Shown here piece by piece: positions 33,361 through 42,510 of a stretch of 64,000 nt of DNA. Source of the stretch: Aurelia coerulea (lineage: Eukaryota > Cnidaria > Scyphozoa > Semaeostomeae > Ulmaridae); contig CM076943.1 of NCBI GenBank assembly GCA_039566865.1, positions 47,204,124-47,268,123 of the forward strand, read 5' to 3'. Made by a program: the position numbers and the translations under genes. Every line of letters starts with the position of its first letter. Position 1 is the stretch's first letter. The notes under the pieces are model-generated. The model did no database searches and was not told the DNA's origin. It worked only from the letters and a program-made list of their open reading frames with translations.

Positions 33361-33707
33361 TTAACCCTATTCGTACTGGGGGGGGGGGGCGTTTTTCGCC
33401 CCCCCTACCAGTTTTTGCTGCATTACGCTAAAACGACAAGAGATATAACCACCAGTTTTGGTGACTTTTACTCAAATTTCATAGGCAATTAAATTCTTAA
33501 CATTTCATTGTTCTACCTCTGATCATGTGACCACAGTAATACCATATTTGGAGAGTAGTTAACAAAAAAAATCTTAAAATGTCCGTAGTTTTCGTGTCGT
33601 TTGCTTGATCGATCTCAAACATGCACCATTCGATTGCATTTGATGAGTACTTTCATTTGATATATAATTTTTTCATATTTGCTGATGTCAGCAATATTTA
33701 ATATCTA

Positions 33708-33733
33708 TGACGTCATTCACATTTATGACGTCA
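33708..33733. promoter_or_regulatory. Pair of palindromic CRE motifs
   Basis: TGACGTCA occurs at 33708-33715 and 33726-33733, 18 bp apart, inside the piggyBac-like element. TGACGTCA is the consensus site of CREB/ATF bZIP factors. Function here is not shown. Confidence 0.5.
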
Positions 33734-34064
33734 TTTACCTAATAAAGAAGTGTCAAATATAAATTTTTTTAGTCTAATTTGCTTTATCTTATTAATTTGA
33801 TTCATTTTCAGTCTACATTTACCAGATAAAAGGGCAGGACTGGCAAAAACCTGCGATGAAAGTAAATGCATGCAACAAAAGGCTAATTTAAGGCTAATTG
33901 TGCTAAAAATAGAAACTAAAAATTTTTGCAAAGTATGTATATTTGAACTATGACATGTTTCCTACCATTTGAAACAAATTTGGAGAAAATCGGTTGAGTG
34001 GTTGATTAAATAGAATTTTTCTGGTTAAGAAGGTATAAATTTGCCAATTTTCGTCAGTTTTTCG

Positions 34065-34087
34065 GTTGCCTAGCAACGAATCACGTG
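34065..34087. promoter_or_regulatory. X-box-like palindrome next to CACGTG
   Basis: GTTGCCTAGCAAC (34065-34077) fits the RFX X-box pattern (GTTGCC, short spacer, GCAAC), and CACGTG follows at 34082-34087. Both lie in the piggyBac-like element. Occupancy is inference. Confidence 0.4.
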
Positions 34088-34259
34088 ACTTATTAATTGT
34101 CATTGTTATATTTGAATAGCTAATTGTCTAAAGAACAATAGGGGTAAGTCTTATTGTTATATCTTTTGTGGTTTTGGAGAAAAAGAGGGGGGGGGGGGCG
34201 AAAAACGCCCCCCCCCAGTACAAAATACCTAAAAAATCGCCCAGTACAGATAGGGTTAA

Positions 34260-35040
34260 GTATCAGGCATAATCTACGCTTATGGTATCACACAGGGATA
34301 AGAGTACATAGGGATAAGACTAAAGATATTGTTATTTCAGCCCTTATGAGATGGGAGAATAGAGCTGTATCATTTATTTTACAACATTCACCCTTGCTAT
34401 TACTGTCTCCTTTCTACCAGAGGAGTATTATTTCAGTTGTGGAATTTTCACTTCATCCTCACTTTATGAAAGGACTTTATGGCTAAAACTAGATTCCAAA
34501 AACATGACACTGCTTTTAGTACATCATAACAGGCGCGCTTGATTATGTGTAATGTAATATCACGGGCAGACAGGCTACGTCGAGAATGAAATTTTGATCT
34601 TACATGAACATGTCAGCCAATTTTCATCTGAGTTTATGTTGAGGGAAACGAATTATTTAGAGTTTTTAGAAGGAGGCTCTCTCATCTTTAAGTCCGAATC
34701 TCTGGGAAAATTCCGGGGGTGGATTTGAGTTCAAATTTGGCAGTAAGGGGGGGGGGGGGGAAACTTGACCATACCATCCAGGTCAAATAAAAAAATCAAA
34801 TCAAATCAAATCAAACTTATTTACAGTTGGTTGGTTTCTAGTTAACAACAACTAATTAATACCAACTAAAGGTTTTGTTCAGGGATGTGCCATCTTAAAT
34901 TTGAGTTCAAATTTGGCAGTAAAAGGGGGCTATTTGATAGCTATTTGATAGCCCCATTTTGCCGTACAGTAGTCTAATTCTACGTTCAAAATGAAACTCA
35001 GCTCAATATCGTTATAGAGGCCTGGGTCCAAGTTCTTGGG
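34260..35040. other. Unassigned stretch with (AATCA)n and G run
   Basis: A 12-base G run at 34748 and an (AATCA)n tract at 34795-34814 next to 'cttatttacag', as at LINE tails. 'tttgagttcaaatttggcagtaa' occurs twice (about 34723 and 34900), so the DNA between was inserted or duplicated. No gene seen. Confidence 0.4.
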
Positions 35041-35048
35041 ATTGCTTT

Positions 35049-35144
35049 TCGCGCCATTTTGTCAAAAGTTGCTGTTGGGAAGTGAAGAAGGCCTATGGAT
35101 TTATTCGGCGGCTTTGGCTGTGAGTGGAAAAGTAAAGAAAGCAG
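35049..35144 (+). CDS. Candidate promoter and first exon (coding 35095-35144)
   Basis: TCGCGCCATTTTGTC near 35049 holds a YY1-like GCCATTTTG core-promoter motif. An ATG at 35095 opens MDLFGGFGCEWKSKES and ends at AG|GTCAGT (35145), phase 2. No TATA. A following micro-exon candidate is 38003-38021 or 38003-38030 (strong pyrimidine tract, phase 2 in, phase 0 out), but that does not join directly to the exon at 38169, which needs phase 1. The link to the downstream exons is therefore open. Confidence 0.3.
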
Positions 35145-35388
35145 GTCAGTATGCATTCATGCTACCAAAGAATAGGAAGGTTATGTACAGCTGAAATAAA
35201 GGAAATATTTGTGTACTGATTTCAAGGTGTAGCCCACTTTTTAACAAACAAGTTCTTGTCGTTTGCACTCTTGGCTTCTTTTTAGGCCATGCATGTATTG
35301 TTTGTTGCTTGAAGATCTGCATCGTGAGATCTGATTTACGAACACCAAAGTTAGCAGTCCGGAGTATTTGCCAACACTTTGAGTTGAG

Positions 35389-35520
35389 CAGTTAAAGTAA
35401 CCAGGTCTACATCTACACTTGACTGTCTGAGTGTTTGCATTGCAGTTGCATTGCATGCAAAATGAACAGTTCCGACATTGGTGCAGCAAGCATTCCTGGC
35501 AAATAGCACCTCTGGATTTA
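35389..35520 (-). CDS. Possible EGF-like exon, Cys-rich
   Basis: The minus-strand frame reads CQECLLHQCRNCSFCMQC, then NCNANTQTVKCRCRPGYFNC. The ending C-x-C-x2-GY-x2-C fits the C-terminal half of an EGF-like module. Acceptor-like TTTGCCAG|GA lies at about 35500. Downstream residues are less constrained and no strong donor is seen. Fourteen Cys in about 40 codons is unusual for this AT-rich DNA. Could be a lone exon of an extracellular protein or a relic. Confidence 0.25.
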
Positions 35521-35816
35521 TAGATGATTATTAGTTTGGTTCAAAGAGCGATCTGAAGGTGACAAGGAACTGATTGTTTTGAAGAAACCATAATTATTGT
35601 TCTATGGAATACACTGATTTTTTATAAGAAACCGCTTATAAGAAACGGTAGCCTCAATTTTTCAGAAGTTAAGAAACAACCCTAGGCCTACCTGTTTTGG
35701 AAAAACTATGGTGAAACTTTTGTAATTTACTATTTCAATTTTCCTATCGCAATCAACAATGTTTTGACAGTGTAAAGTTATAGCAACTGTTTGGACATTA
35801 TTTTGAGTGCGAATTA

Positions 35817-36237
35817 CACGTTTTTTTTTTATAAGAAACTTGGATCAGCACTTAGTACTAAAAGTTTCTTAATTTCGCATGAACATTTCGGTGTTTTAGT
35901 AGTAAAAGTTTCTTAATCAGTTTCTTATTTTTTGGGCCTATAATTGCGGTCTTGTTGGAAGTTGAGCCTTCTTCTCGAGAAAGGGCTTCCATTTTGCATT
36001 GACATTGTCATCAAGAAGAAGCCATGCACATCAAGGCAAAAATGTACCAATTTTGCAGTTAAAAGTCAAGAAAAGACGAATGTACCTTTGTTAGAAAGAC
36101 ATAGAATAAGAGAGACACAAAGAAATAAAGTTTTAGAGTTTCTTAACTGTTCTTGAGCGTAGTACTAGAGTTTCTTAATTTTTTGGTCATCGTAGTACTA
36201 GTTTCTTATAAACCAGTTTCTTATAAAAAAAAACGTG
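35817..36237. mobile_element. TATAAGAAAC MITE (family E), copy 1, TA site
   Basis: Ends CACGTTTTTTTTTTATAAG and CTTATAAAAAAAAACGTG, with TA at 35815-35816 and 36238-36239. Many short 'gtttctta' words run along both arms. Copies at 55359, 55964 and 57418. Confidence 0.85.
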
Positions 36238-36239
36238 TA

Positions 36240-37077
36240 TGTTATCGATTTACTTGTTCTTACTAAGTAATTTGGGAGTCCTTTAGGCAAGAAAAATGGA
36301 CTCTACAGTTCTAAGTTCTAACAGTATAAGAAACACATAAAGAAACTTTTGTTAGCAATATGGCCCAAAAATTTAAGAAACTGCCTACCATATTCACCGG
36401 ACCTTAGTTTTTAAAGGATGAGTGTGTCGTTATGGTGCACAACAAACTCACAACAATTGAACCAAATCATACATGTGAAGGTGTTGTGTCACAGTGTTGT
36501 AATCCTCTGACTTTGCAGCCAGAACAGTCATGCAGTCAGGGCTCACAATACTTAGATCCCCACCATTTGAGCATCACAACAATGGGTTACAGACAAGGGG
36601 TTACGGACTCGATTAGCCCTGGCTACTTCTGTGATTCCAGCGTTTGGCACTAAAAACCACAACTTCACCTACGTGCATGGTGCAATACATTCCATGTCAT
36701 TTTGACTCCAAGACAATAGGAGAACAAAATAGAAAGTTGCAACTCTATGCAAAAGATCTTCAGGCCTAAGTGAACAGCCTGCCTGCAAACTCTCTTTTCA
36801 GTTTTTCTCACAGTCTGCACACAGGCTATATAAGTGAATGGAATGCCGCATATGCACCCTAGCAAATCATACAGCATCTTTTGCCCTGAACAAGCAACAT
36901 TGGAGGGGCTCAATGTCCAAAGTTTGTTTTTGAATTGATGATTTCAGTGCCTGGCCTCCAGGCATTTTCTGAAAAAAATTGCAAAGCTCCTGGGCATTTG
37001 TGCAGGCAATTGTTTTACAACAGGGCTGCCTGGGGATGGTCAGGGTAGGAATTACATGACACATTATTTGAATTCCC
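36240..37077. other. Unassigned stretch
   Basis: Frames of 73-82 codons occur on both strands. The minus-strand ones (36665-37064) are rich in Cys, but I recognise no family and see no convincing splice sites. Confidence 0.35.
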
Positions 37078-37079
37078 TA

Positions 37080-37630
37080 CACTCTTTTTTTTATAAGAAT
37101 ATTCAGCCTCAGAATCATGCAAATTTTAAGAATATGATAAGAATATTGCTCAAGCTCAGCTCACCATATTTGTGTCTCATTTTCAGCAGTTGCCTGTTTT
37201 GCGATGTTCATAACAGAGAATCACATCACTGACGTATCTCATTTTTCAAAAAGCATGTTTAAAGCTTGCTGATTGTTAAGAACATTCTTATTGTTTTATA
37301 ATTGCTTAAATTTTTCTTTCGTTTGACCATTTCCTCGTAATGACATGACATTTCTTTTAACTATGTTCCCCTCAAACCATATCAGATTTGAAAAAAATTA
37401 GAATACTTTAAGAATATGTTAAAGCTCAAAACAGGTCTGTTTCATCCAGCATGCCTTGCACGTGCCATCTCTTGGTTGGCCTTTGTTGCCGCCATTTTCA
37501 TGGGCCATGAAAATGGCGGACAACAAAGGAAAACCAAGAGACGGCACGTGCAAGGAATGCTGGATGAAACAGACCCTTTAAGAATATTGAGGCTGGACAA
37601 AATTTATAGTATTCTCATAAAAAAAGAGTG
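37080..37630. mobile_element. TA-flanked MITE with CACTCTTTTTTTTATAAGAA ends
   Basis: Ends CACTCTTTTTTTTATAAG and CTCATAAAAAAAGAGTG; TA at 37078-37079 and 37631-37632. 'aagaatattca' words recur inward. Its layout resembles the CACGTA...TATAAGAAAC family but with a different tip, so it is probably a sister family. It carries a TTAA element inside. Confidence 0.82.
37423..37577. mobile_element. Small TTAA-flanked foldback (family N), copy 2
   Basis: 'aggtctgtttcatccagcatgcc' and 'ggaatgctggatgaaacagac' are inverted ends; the centre pairs 'gccattttcatgg' with 'ccatgaaaatggc'. TTAA at 37419-37422 and 37578-37581. Related to 24777-24865. Confidence 0.75.
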
Positions 37631-37632
37631 TA

Positions 37633-38168
37633 AAATGATTTGAATTTCTCATTGTGGGAACTTGCTGACTATGTGTCATTTCCTGCAATGAGTGGCACAG
37701 TAGTTGTATTTGCTGCAAGTGTCTCTGATTTAATTGATATACAAAAAAGTTCCATGAAAACAATGAACCTTTGAACAACATCTTTAGGCGGTCAAAGGTG
37801 TGGTGTGGTTGTAACCCAATGATTCTGCTGATGTAATGTTATTGATATTGTCGCCCAGGATGTTGTAATAAAAATGATTACCTACATGACAGCATGATGA
37901 GTTATTAATTTGATTAACATGAGGTGGAAAACCAAGATATGAAACAAGAGGACAATCAGTTTCTGTTTCTTCATCATTTTCATTTATTTGAATTTCCACC
38001 AGTAGGGTTTACTCTACTGAGGTAAAATGTGTAAGTTTGGGGTATAATGGTTAGGTGAAAATTTGGTTAAATTTTGCCAAATCTTTGTTCAGAGTTTTTT
38101 TGTAGCTACAACCGCTCAGACATATTCCTTGATATAGTGAATATTGATTTTCAACTACTGTTTTTTAG
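37633..38168. other. Putative intron or intergenic DNA upstream of exon 38169
   Basis: Contains a strong pyrimidine tract ending CCACCAG (38002) followed by a short open run and two donor-like sites (GTAAAA at 38022, GTAAGT at 38031). A micro-exon there is possible but its phase conflicts with the next exon candidate. Confidence 0.3.
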
Positions 38169-38255
38169 CAATCAGAACCAGCCATTTTACCCCAGTAGAC
38201 CCTTCTAACCACAAGTCTCTCCTTGAGCAAGGATATGGGTTCTGTATCAAGCCTT
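38169..38255 (+). CDS. Candidate internal exon a (87 bp), unknown protein
   Basis: Acceptor: CTACTGTTTTTTAG at 38155-38168. After two bases the frame reads IRTSHFTPVDPSNHKSLLEQ then GYGFCIKP, ending at GTAAGG (38256) with one base left over, so phase 1 in and phase 1 out. The other frames hit stops. The next candidate exon (38472) begins with the two bases needed. Residues look protein-like; no family recognised. Confidence 0.38.
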
Positions 38256-38471
38256 GTAAGGATTGAAAGTACAGGGCTACAGGCACTTGGTAATCAGAGC
38301 ACCTTAAAAATCCAGACCCCTATTTTTTCATAATTAGTTCTTGACATTAGCATAGAAATGAAATAAAACTGGTCTATTAGGAGGGGTAAGTCACAGATTA
38401 AGCATCCATTTAATTTAATCAACATATCTAATATATAAATATTTTTTGCAAAATATCTACTCTAAATTTAG

Positions 38472-38497
38472 CTAAAAGGAAGTTGCCTGCGCTTTCC
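38472..38497 (+). CDS. Candidate micro-exon b (26 bp)
   Basis: AG at 38470-38471 and donor GTAAGT at 38498. The 26 bases complete the split Ser codon from exon a and read KRKLPALS, ending in phase 0. That is exactly the phase needed by exon c at 40377. The match of three junctions is the main support. Confidence 0.33.
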
Positions 38498-39020
38498 GTA
38501 AGTTTGAAGGGCATGGTCATACAACGTTTCCCTGGGGCTGTGAACTAGACCCCCTCACTTCTGACTCCACTGCTTCTCAAGAAGTAAAAGGAAATTATGG
38601 AACTGTGTGCAAACTTCAAAAGGGGATAGGCAATTTTTTTGGAAATGGCATCATTTCTTTCTATGTATATACATGCTAAATGAATCGTCCATACAATATA
38701 CAAATCATAAGTAGCGAGGTTGTACAGTGGCCATGTGACTTTGGCCTGGAAAAATCTTTTATCAGGAGCTGCGGTTGTGCTAGCCACTAGGCCACCTATT
38801 ACAAATTGCAGTCAATGAAGCTTCTTTCACCCTTGGTTTTTATTTGGCGAAGAAAGTAATCTTTGAACATCATTGTTGGTTGTCAGTTTTGTGATTTGTT
38901 CTGTCAGTATTTTATCAGACTTCAGTCTGCCCATAGTATTATAGAAATGTATGATTCATTTTTTTCAATGAAATAATACCAGCCACCACACATCACCACC
39001 TACAACATAGCTCAACATCA

Positions 39021-39415
39021 ATGGGGCCTTGTTCCTAAAAGGAACAAAGTGTACCTTCTTGTTGTGCAATCGTTCTATGATTTGTGCTGTTAGTGCCCTG
39101 TATCAATTTTCCTACATAGAAATGCTAGCCAATGTGCTACCAATGTGCTAGCCAATGGGGCCTTGTTCCTATAAAGGAAAAAAGTGTACCTTGTTGTTGT
39201 GCATTCAGTTCTATGATTTGTGCTGCTAGTGCCCTGTATCAATTTTCCTACATAGAAATGCTAGCCAATGTGCTACCAATGTGCTAGCCAATGGGACCTT
39301 GTTCCTATAAAGGAACAAAGTGTACCTTCTTGTTGTGCAATCGTTCTATGATTTGTGCTGCTAGTGCCCTGTATAAATTCTCCTACAGAGAAGTGCTAGC
39401 CAACCTGCTAGCCCC
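39021..39415. repeat. Three-copy ~135 bp tandem repeat
   Basis: Unit starts ATGGGGCCTTGTTCCTA at 39021 and 39155, and ATGGGACCTTGTTCC at 39291 (periods 134 and 136). Within each unit 'ccttgttcctataaaggaacaaag' is itself a short inverted repeat. Copies are about 95 percent alike. It lies in the proposed intron between exons b and c. Confidence 0.85.
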
Positions 39416-39462
39416 TACCTCATAGTATAACATTAGTTAGGTTTCAGGCCTTGTTTGCCCAG

Positions 39463-39743
39463 GAGGGGGGGGGGGGTACATGACAGGATGGACGGGGGTC
39501 TGCCACCCGGTTTTCAGAAAGCTACCCTCTCCTAATTACCGAAACTTGCTACTTTTATGATGAATTTTGGCGGAAAACTGACCATTGTAACCATTTTTTG
39601 CGAATTTCAGCGAAACCCCACCCATGTTTATGGAAAATCTGCCGAAAAAGGACCCTTGTTTAGAGAATTTCGGGTCCAAAAACCCACCCATATGGGCGGC
39701 ACATACTCGTACCATAAATATGTTATGTACCCCCCCCCCCCCG
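39463..39743. mobile_element. Poly-G/poly-C bracketed element
   Basis: G run at 39464-39475 then TACATGAC; GACGGGGGTCTGCCACC; internal units like 'cgaatttcagcgaaacccac'; right side 'gtacccccccccccccc'. Flanks GCCTTGTTT and GGCTCGTTT are a possible diverged 9 bp duplication. Same arrangement as 15516-15839 and 52644-53149. Confidence 0.75.
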
Positions 39744-40376
39744 GGCTCGTTTGGCGTGGTTATAAGCAAAGTTCTCATTGTCGTTGATTATTGTTGGCCT
39801 TAATAAGCTACTAATGCAATATCAGATTGGAAGCTGCCTATGTTACTGAAATGTGTCCATTTTCTATAACAGTGTCAACTACCACACATGGCCACGCATT
39901 GCATATTGCTTTCAATGAAGCTTTTTCTACCAAAATTGAAAATACCCTTTGTTTTTATTAACTAAGCAAAGTATTTTATCAATCAAAGCATATTTTTTGG
40001 TAGTTTTTTATGCTTTATGCTGCAGATATTTTTATCAGAGGTTTGGCTCTGCCCATATTAAGTTTTTTCTATCTCTTATAACGGAGTTCCATAGCCACCA
40101 AATATTACCACCAACTGCACACTGCTTTCATTGATTAGGTCTCGTTTGTTGATGGAACCTCTTTTTCATAGTCAGCTTAATCCGTTCTGTGGTCTTCAGA
40201 AAACTAAACTTTCATCAGCCGGTGGTATCAAAGTTTGTTAATTTTCTGGAACATTCTTGTCTTGAGTAGGCATTTATGGTTTGCAGAAAGGAGATCGATT
40301 TTAACCTTGACAACGGAAACAAATATTTTATAAGAAAGATCCAAACATTATTTTCCTAATATTTATTCATTTGTAG

Positions 40377-40434
40377 AATGCAAAAGAAAGGCAGACGATT
40401 GAGTTGGTGATCAGTCATCCTGATTATGCACGAG
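40377..40434 (+). CDS. Candidate internal exon c (58 bp)
   Basis: Acceptor TTTATTCATTTGTAG (AG 40375-40376) and donor GAG|GTAAGC (40435) are both good. In phase 0 it reads NAKERQTIELVISHPDYAR with one base left (phase 1). Codon use and residue mix look coding. It follows exon b in the right phase. Family unknown. Confidence 0.42.
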
Positions 40435-40458
40435 GTAAGCCTTAAAAGTTTGAACCAC

Positions 40459-40795
40459 GAAGGGGGGGGGGGGGGGTTCTTCGCCAAATTTGGGTACGGG
40501 TCTGCCACCAGCATATTCAAAATGGTACCGTTGGCTAGGCTAATTTTTACGAAAATGGTACCCTTGGCTGAACCAATTTGACCATTCTATGGACCAATTT
40601 TTACGAAAATGGTACCCTTGGCTAGACCACTTTTGACCATTTCCTGGACCAATATTGTCAAATTTTTACCAAATATTTTATCATGACCGTTTGCTAGACC
40701 AATATTTTCAAAGATGATACCCTTGGCTGGACCGTTTCTGGGCCAACATGGCAGAAAAGTATATCCTTGCTCGCGGCACATCCCCAGGTACCTTT
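40459..40795. mobile_element. Poly-G class element, right end eroded
   Basis: Starts with a 16-base G run, then TTCTTCGCC, 'gggtacgggtctgccacc', and repeated units 'aaaatggtacccttggct' with 'gaccaatttt' spacers (at least five). The right side 'gcggcacatccccaggta...tactatg' matches the right side of 15516-15839, but the C run is missing. It lies in the proposed intron after exon c. Confidence 0.75.
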
Positions 40796-40846
40796 ACTAT
40801 GGAAGAATGTGATACTTGAGGTAAGTGAGCCCATTACAAAACATAG

Positions 40847-41465
40847 CATCGCACCTCGATTTGGAGCGTGTTGTATTTACATATTATGGAAATGAATCAA
40901 TTTTGATTAAAAGCTTTGAAGCTGTTGATATTACTCCAAGACTTTGGCGGATAGATAGCTGGAAGTTGAAAAAGAAGGTTGACGTCATAGACGTGACGAG
41001 CAACTTGCAACTGATGGAGTTTGTCGGTTTGGCAAATGAAAGTTTCTCGCTGCATTCTTGGACTAAATTTCCCGGGGGGGGGGGGGCTACTTGACCAGGT
41101 TTTGGTCGGGGACGTGCCATCGAAGCTTCAAAAACATACCCGTTCCTTATACCAATTTTCCGAAAAAGCATACCCGACTTTATACCAATTTTCCGAAAAA
41201 GTATACCCGACCTTATACAAATATTCCGAAAATGTATATCCGATCTTATACTTTAACCAAAATCGTGAAAATCGATACCGTTCCTTATACCAAAATCGCG
41301 AAAATCGATACCCTTCTCGATGGCACGTCCCCGTACCCAAAAATTTGTGAAGTACCCCCTCCCCGGGCTAAATTTATGCTTTGCTTTCAAGAACAGCTTA
41401 TTCGTAACAAAGGGTTCAAATCTTTAAAAAGGTCGGTGCACAATTCTATAACAGTTTTCTCTGAG
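40847..41465 (+). pseudogene. Candidate exon d, split by a poly-G element
   Basis: After AG at 40845-40846 (weak acceptor, no pyrimidine tract), two bases complete the Ala codon begun in exon c, then ASHLDLERVVFTYYGNES, SFEAVDITPRLWRIDSWK, NLQLMEFVGLANESFSLH, SWTKF. Here the element at 41071-41367 is inserted. When it and one copy of CTAAATTT are set aside, the same frame continues MLCFQEQLIRNKG, SLKRSVHNSITVFSE and meets GAG|GTGAAG at 41466, or reads on to TAG at 41487-41489. The frame holds across the insertion, so the exon was open before it. With the insertion the frame is broken. No family recognised. Confidence 0.38.
41071..41367. mobile_element. Poly-G/poly-C bracketed element, 8 bp TSD, in candidate exon
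   Basis: Starts CCCGGGGGGGGGGGGGG and ends CCCCCTCCCCGGG. CTAAATTT is repeated at 41063-41070 and 41368-41375. Inside are about six ~26 bp units of 'accaattttccgaaaaagtataccc' type, plus 'ggtcggggacgtgccatcg' and its partner 'cgatggcacgtccccgtacc' as subterminal inverted repeats. Frames of 70-130 codons on both strands are repeat readings. Confidence 0.92.
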
Positions 41466-42164
41466 GTGAAGAGCTCGGAAGGAACTTAGCGTTTTTTTGC
41501 TGTAAATCTGCCATGGCAATGTATTGATACCTTGATTACTTTCAAAATGGCGGCATTTATTAAATTTGATGCTATCATTAGACTGATTACGATCATAGAA
41601 ATGATTACGATGAGTCCCAGTAATCGCTATTCAAAACGAGACTATTACACCAGACCGAGACCGCTCTTACTGGGACTCATATTATTACGGCAATATTTTT
41701 GGACTGACTTTTTTCACTTTTGAACGCCCTTCGGAACGAGGCTGCTATACACAGTCATGTACAAAGGATACAACAAATACAACGCCATTAGAATTTCTGC
41801 AAATTCGATTGATTGATGTTGACCAACGGAAACTCGAAGCTCAAAGCAGAGTTTCAAGGAGCTTGGCCGGACAGAACAAAGTCTTACGAACAAGAATACC
41901 ATGAAAACAGTTGGCGACAATATGAAATCTTGTACGTATGTACTATTTTGCTGCTTTCGCTAAGCATTAACTGATTTATTGTGAAGTTTTCAAATCAATG
42001 TGTTTCATTTGAAAACTACAAATGTTTGTGGTTTTCTGCCTAGGCCCTTATCGAAACGAGGCAGTCATAGTCATTTCAAAATAATGGCGTTTGATTATGA
42101 GTCGTATTTAGGAGCGTCCGGCAGTATTTCAATAGCGATAACTACGACCATATCATCAGTCTAT
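41466..42164. other. Unassigned stretch
   Basis: A small hairpin pairs 'atgagtcccagtaa' (41609) with 'ttactgggactcat' (41658). A plus-strand frame from about 41690 to 41895 includes LQIRLIDVDQRKLEAQSRV, helical in character, but no acceptor in the right phase was found. Confidence 0.35.
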
Positions 42165-42510
42165 GCTATCATCATCATCATCATATTATTATTATTTAAA
42201 GTTGATATGTACATAGTTACGAAAAACTAATTTAAATCAACTATTTACAATATAACAAAACTATTTACAAATTAAACATTTACATCTTTTGCCATCCCAT
42301 TCTTTGATCCCCCTTTTAAAATTTCTCAAGTTATCAGCTCTCTTCAGTTCATCATCTAGAGTGTTCCACAGGAGACTACCTCTAAACGAAAGAGAATTTA
42401 GTCCATATCGATGTGACTGTGCTGATGGAAGCCTGCATAGCTCTTTGGTGCGGAGATTGTAAGGTATAACCTTTTTAACAAAGAACTCCCAAATATATGA
42501 AGGATTAAGT
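42165..42510 (-). mobile_element. LINE 3' end, minus strand, (ATG)n tail
   Basis: The coding remnant (42261-42510) reads LNPSYIWEFF, KKVIPYNLRTKELCRLPSA, LSFRGSLLWNTLDDELK to a stop near 42261, then 3' UTR and a (CAT)n tail at 42168-42183 on the plus strand. About 95 percent like 20155-20480. It retains Tyr where that copy has a stop. Truncated at 42510. Confidence 0.88.

Larger units (their letters stand above)
33361..34259. mobile_element. piggyBac-like non-autonomous element, TTAA-CCCTAT ends
   Basis: TTAA at 33361-33364 and 34256-34259. Ends CCCTATTCGTACTGGG and CCCAGTACAGATAGGG, with further inward pairing of 'gcgtttttcgccccccc' against 'gggggggcgaaaaacgc'. TTAA followed by CCCTA is the known start of piggyBac elements. 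No transposase frame. The interior carries regulatory-type motifs (two CREs, an X-box and an E-box; see separate entries). Confidence 0.85.

Noticed and set aside
41091..41489. 132-codon frame with PYTNFPKK-type repeats
   Set aside because: Most of it is the tandem core of the poly-G element; only the last ~40 codons (after 41368) belong to the candidate exon.
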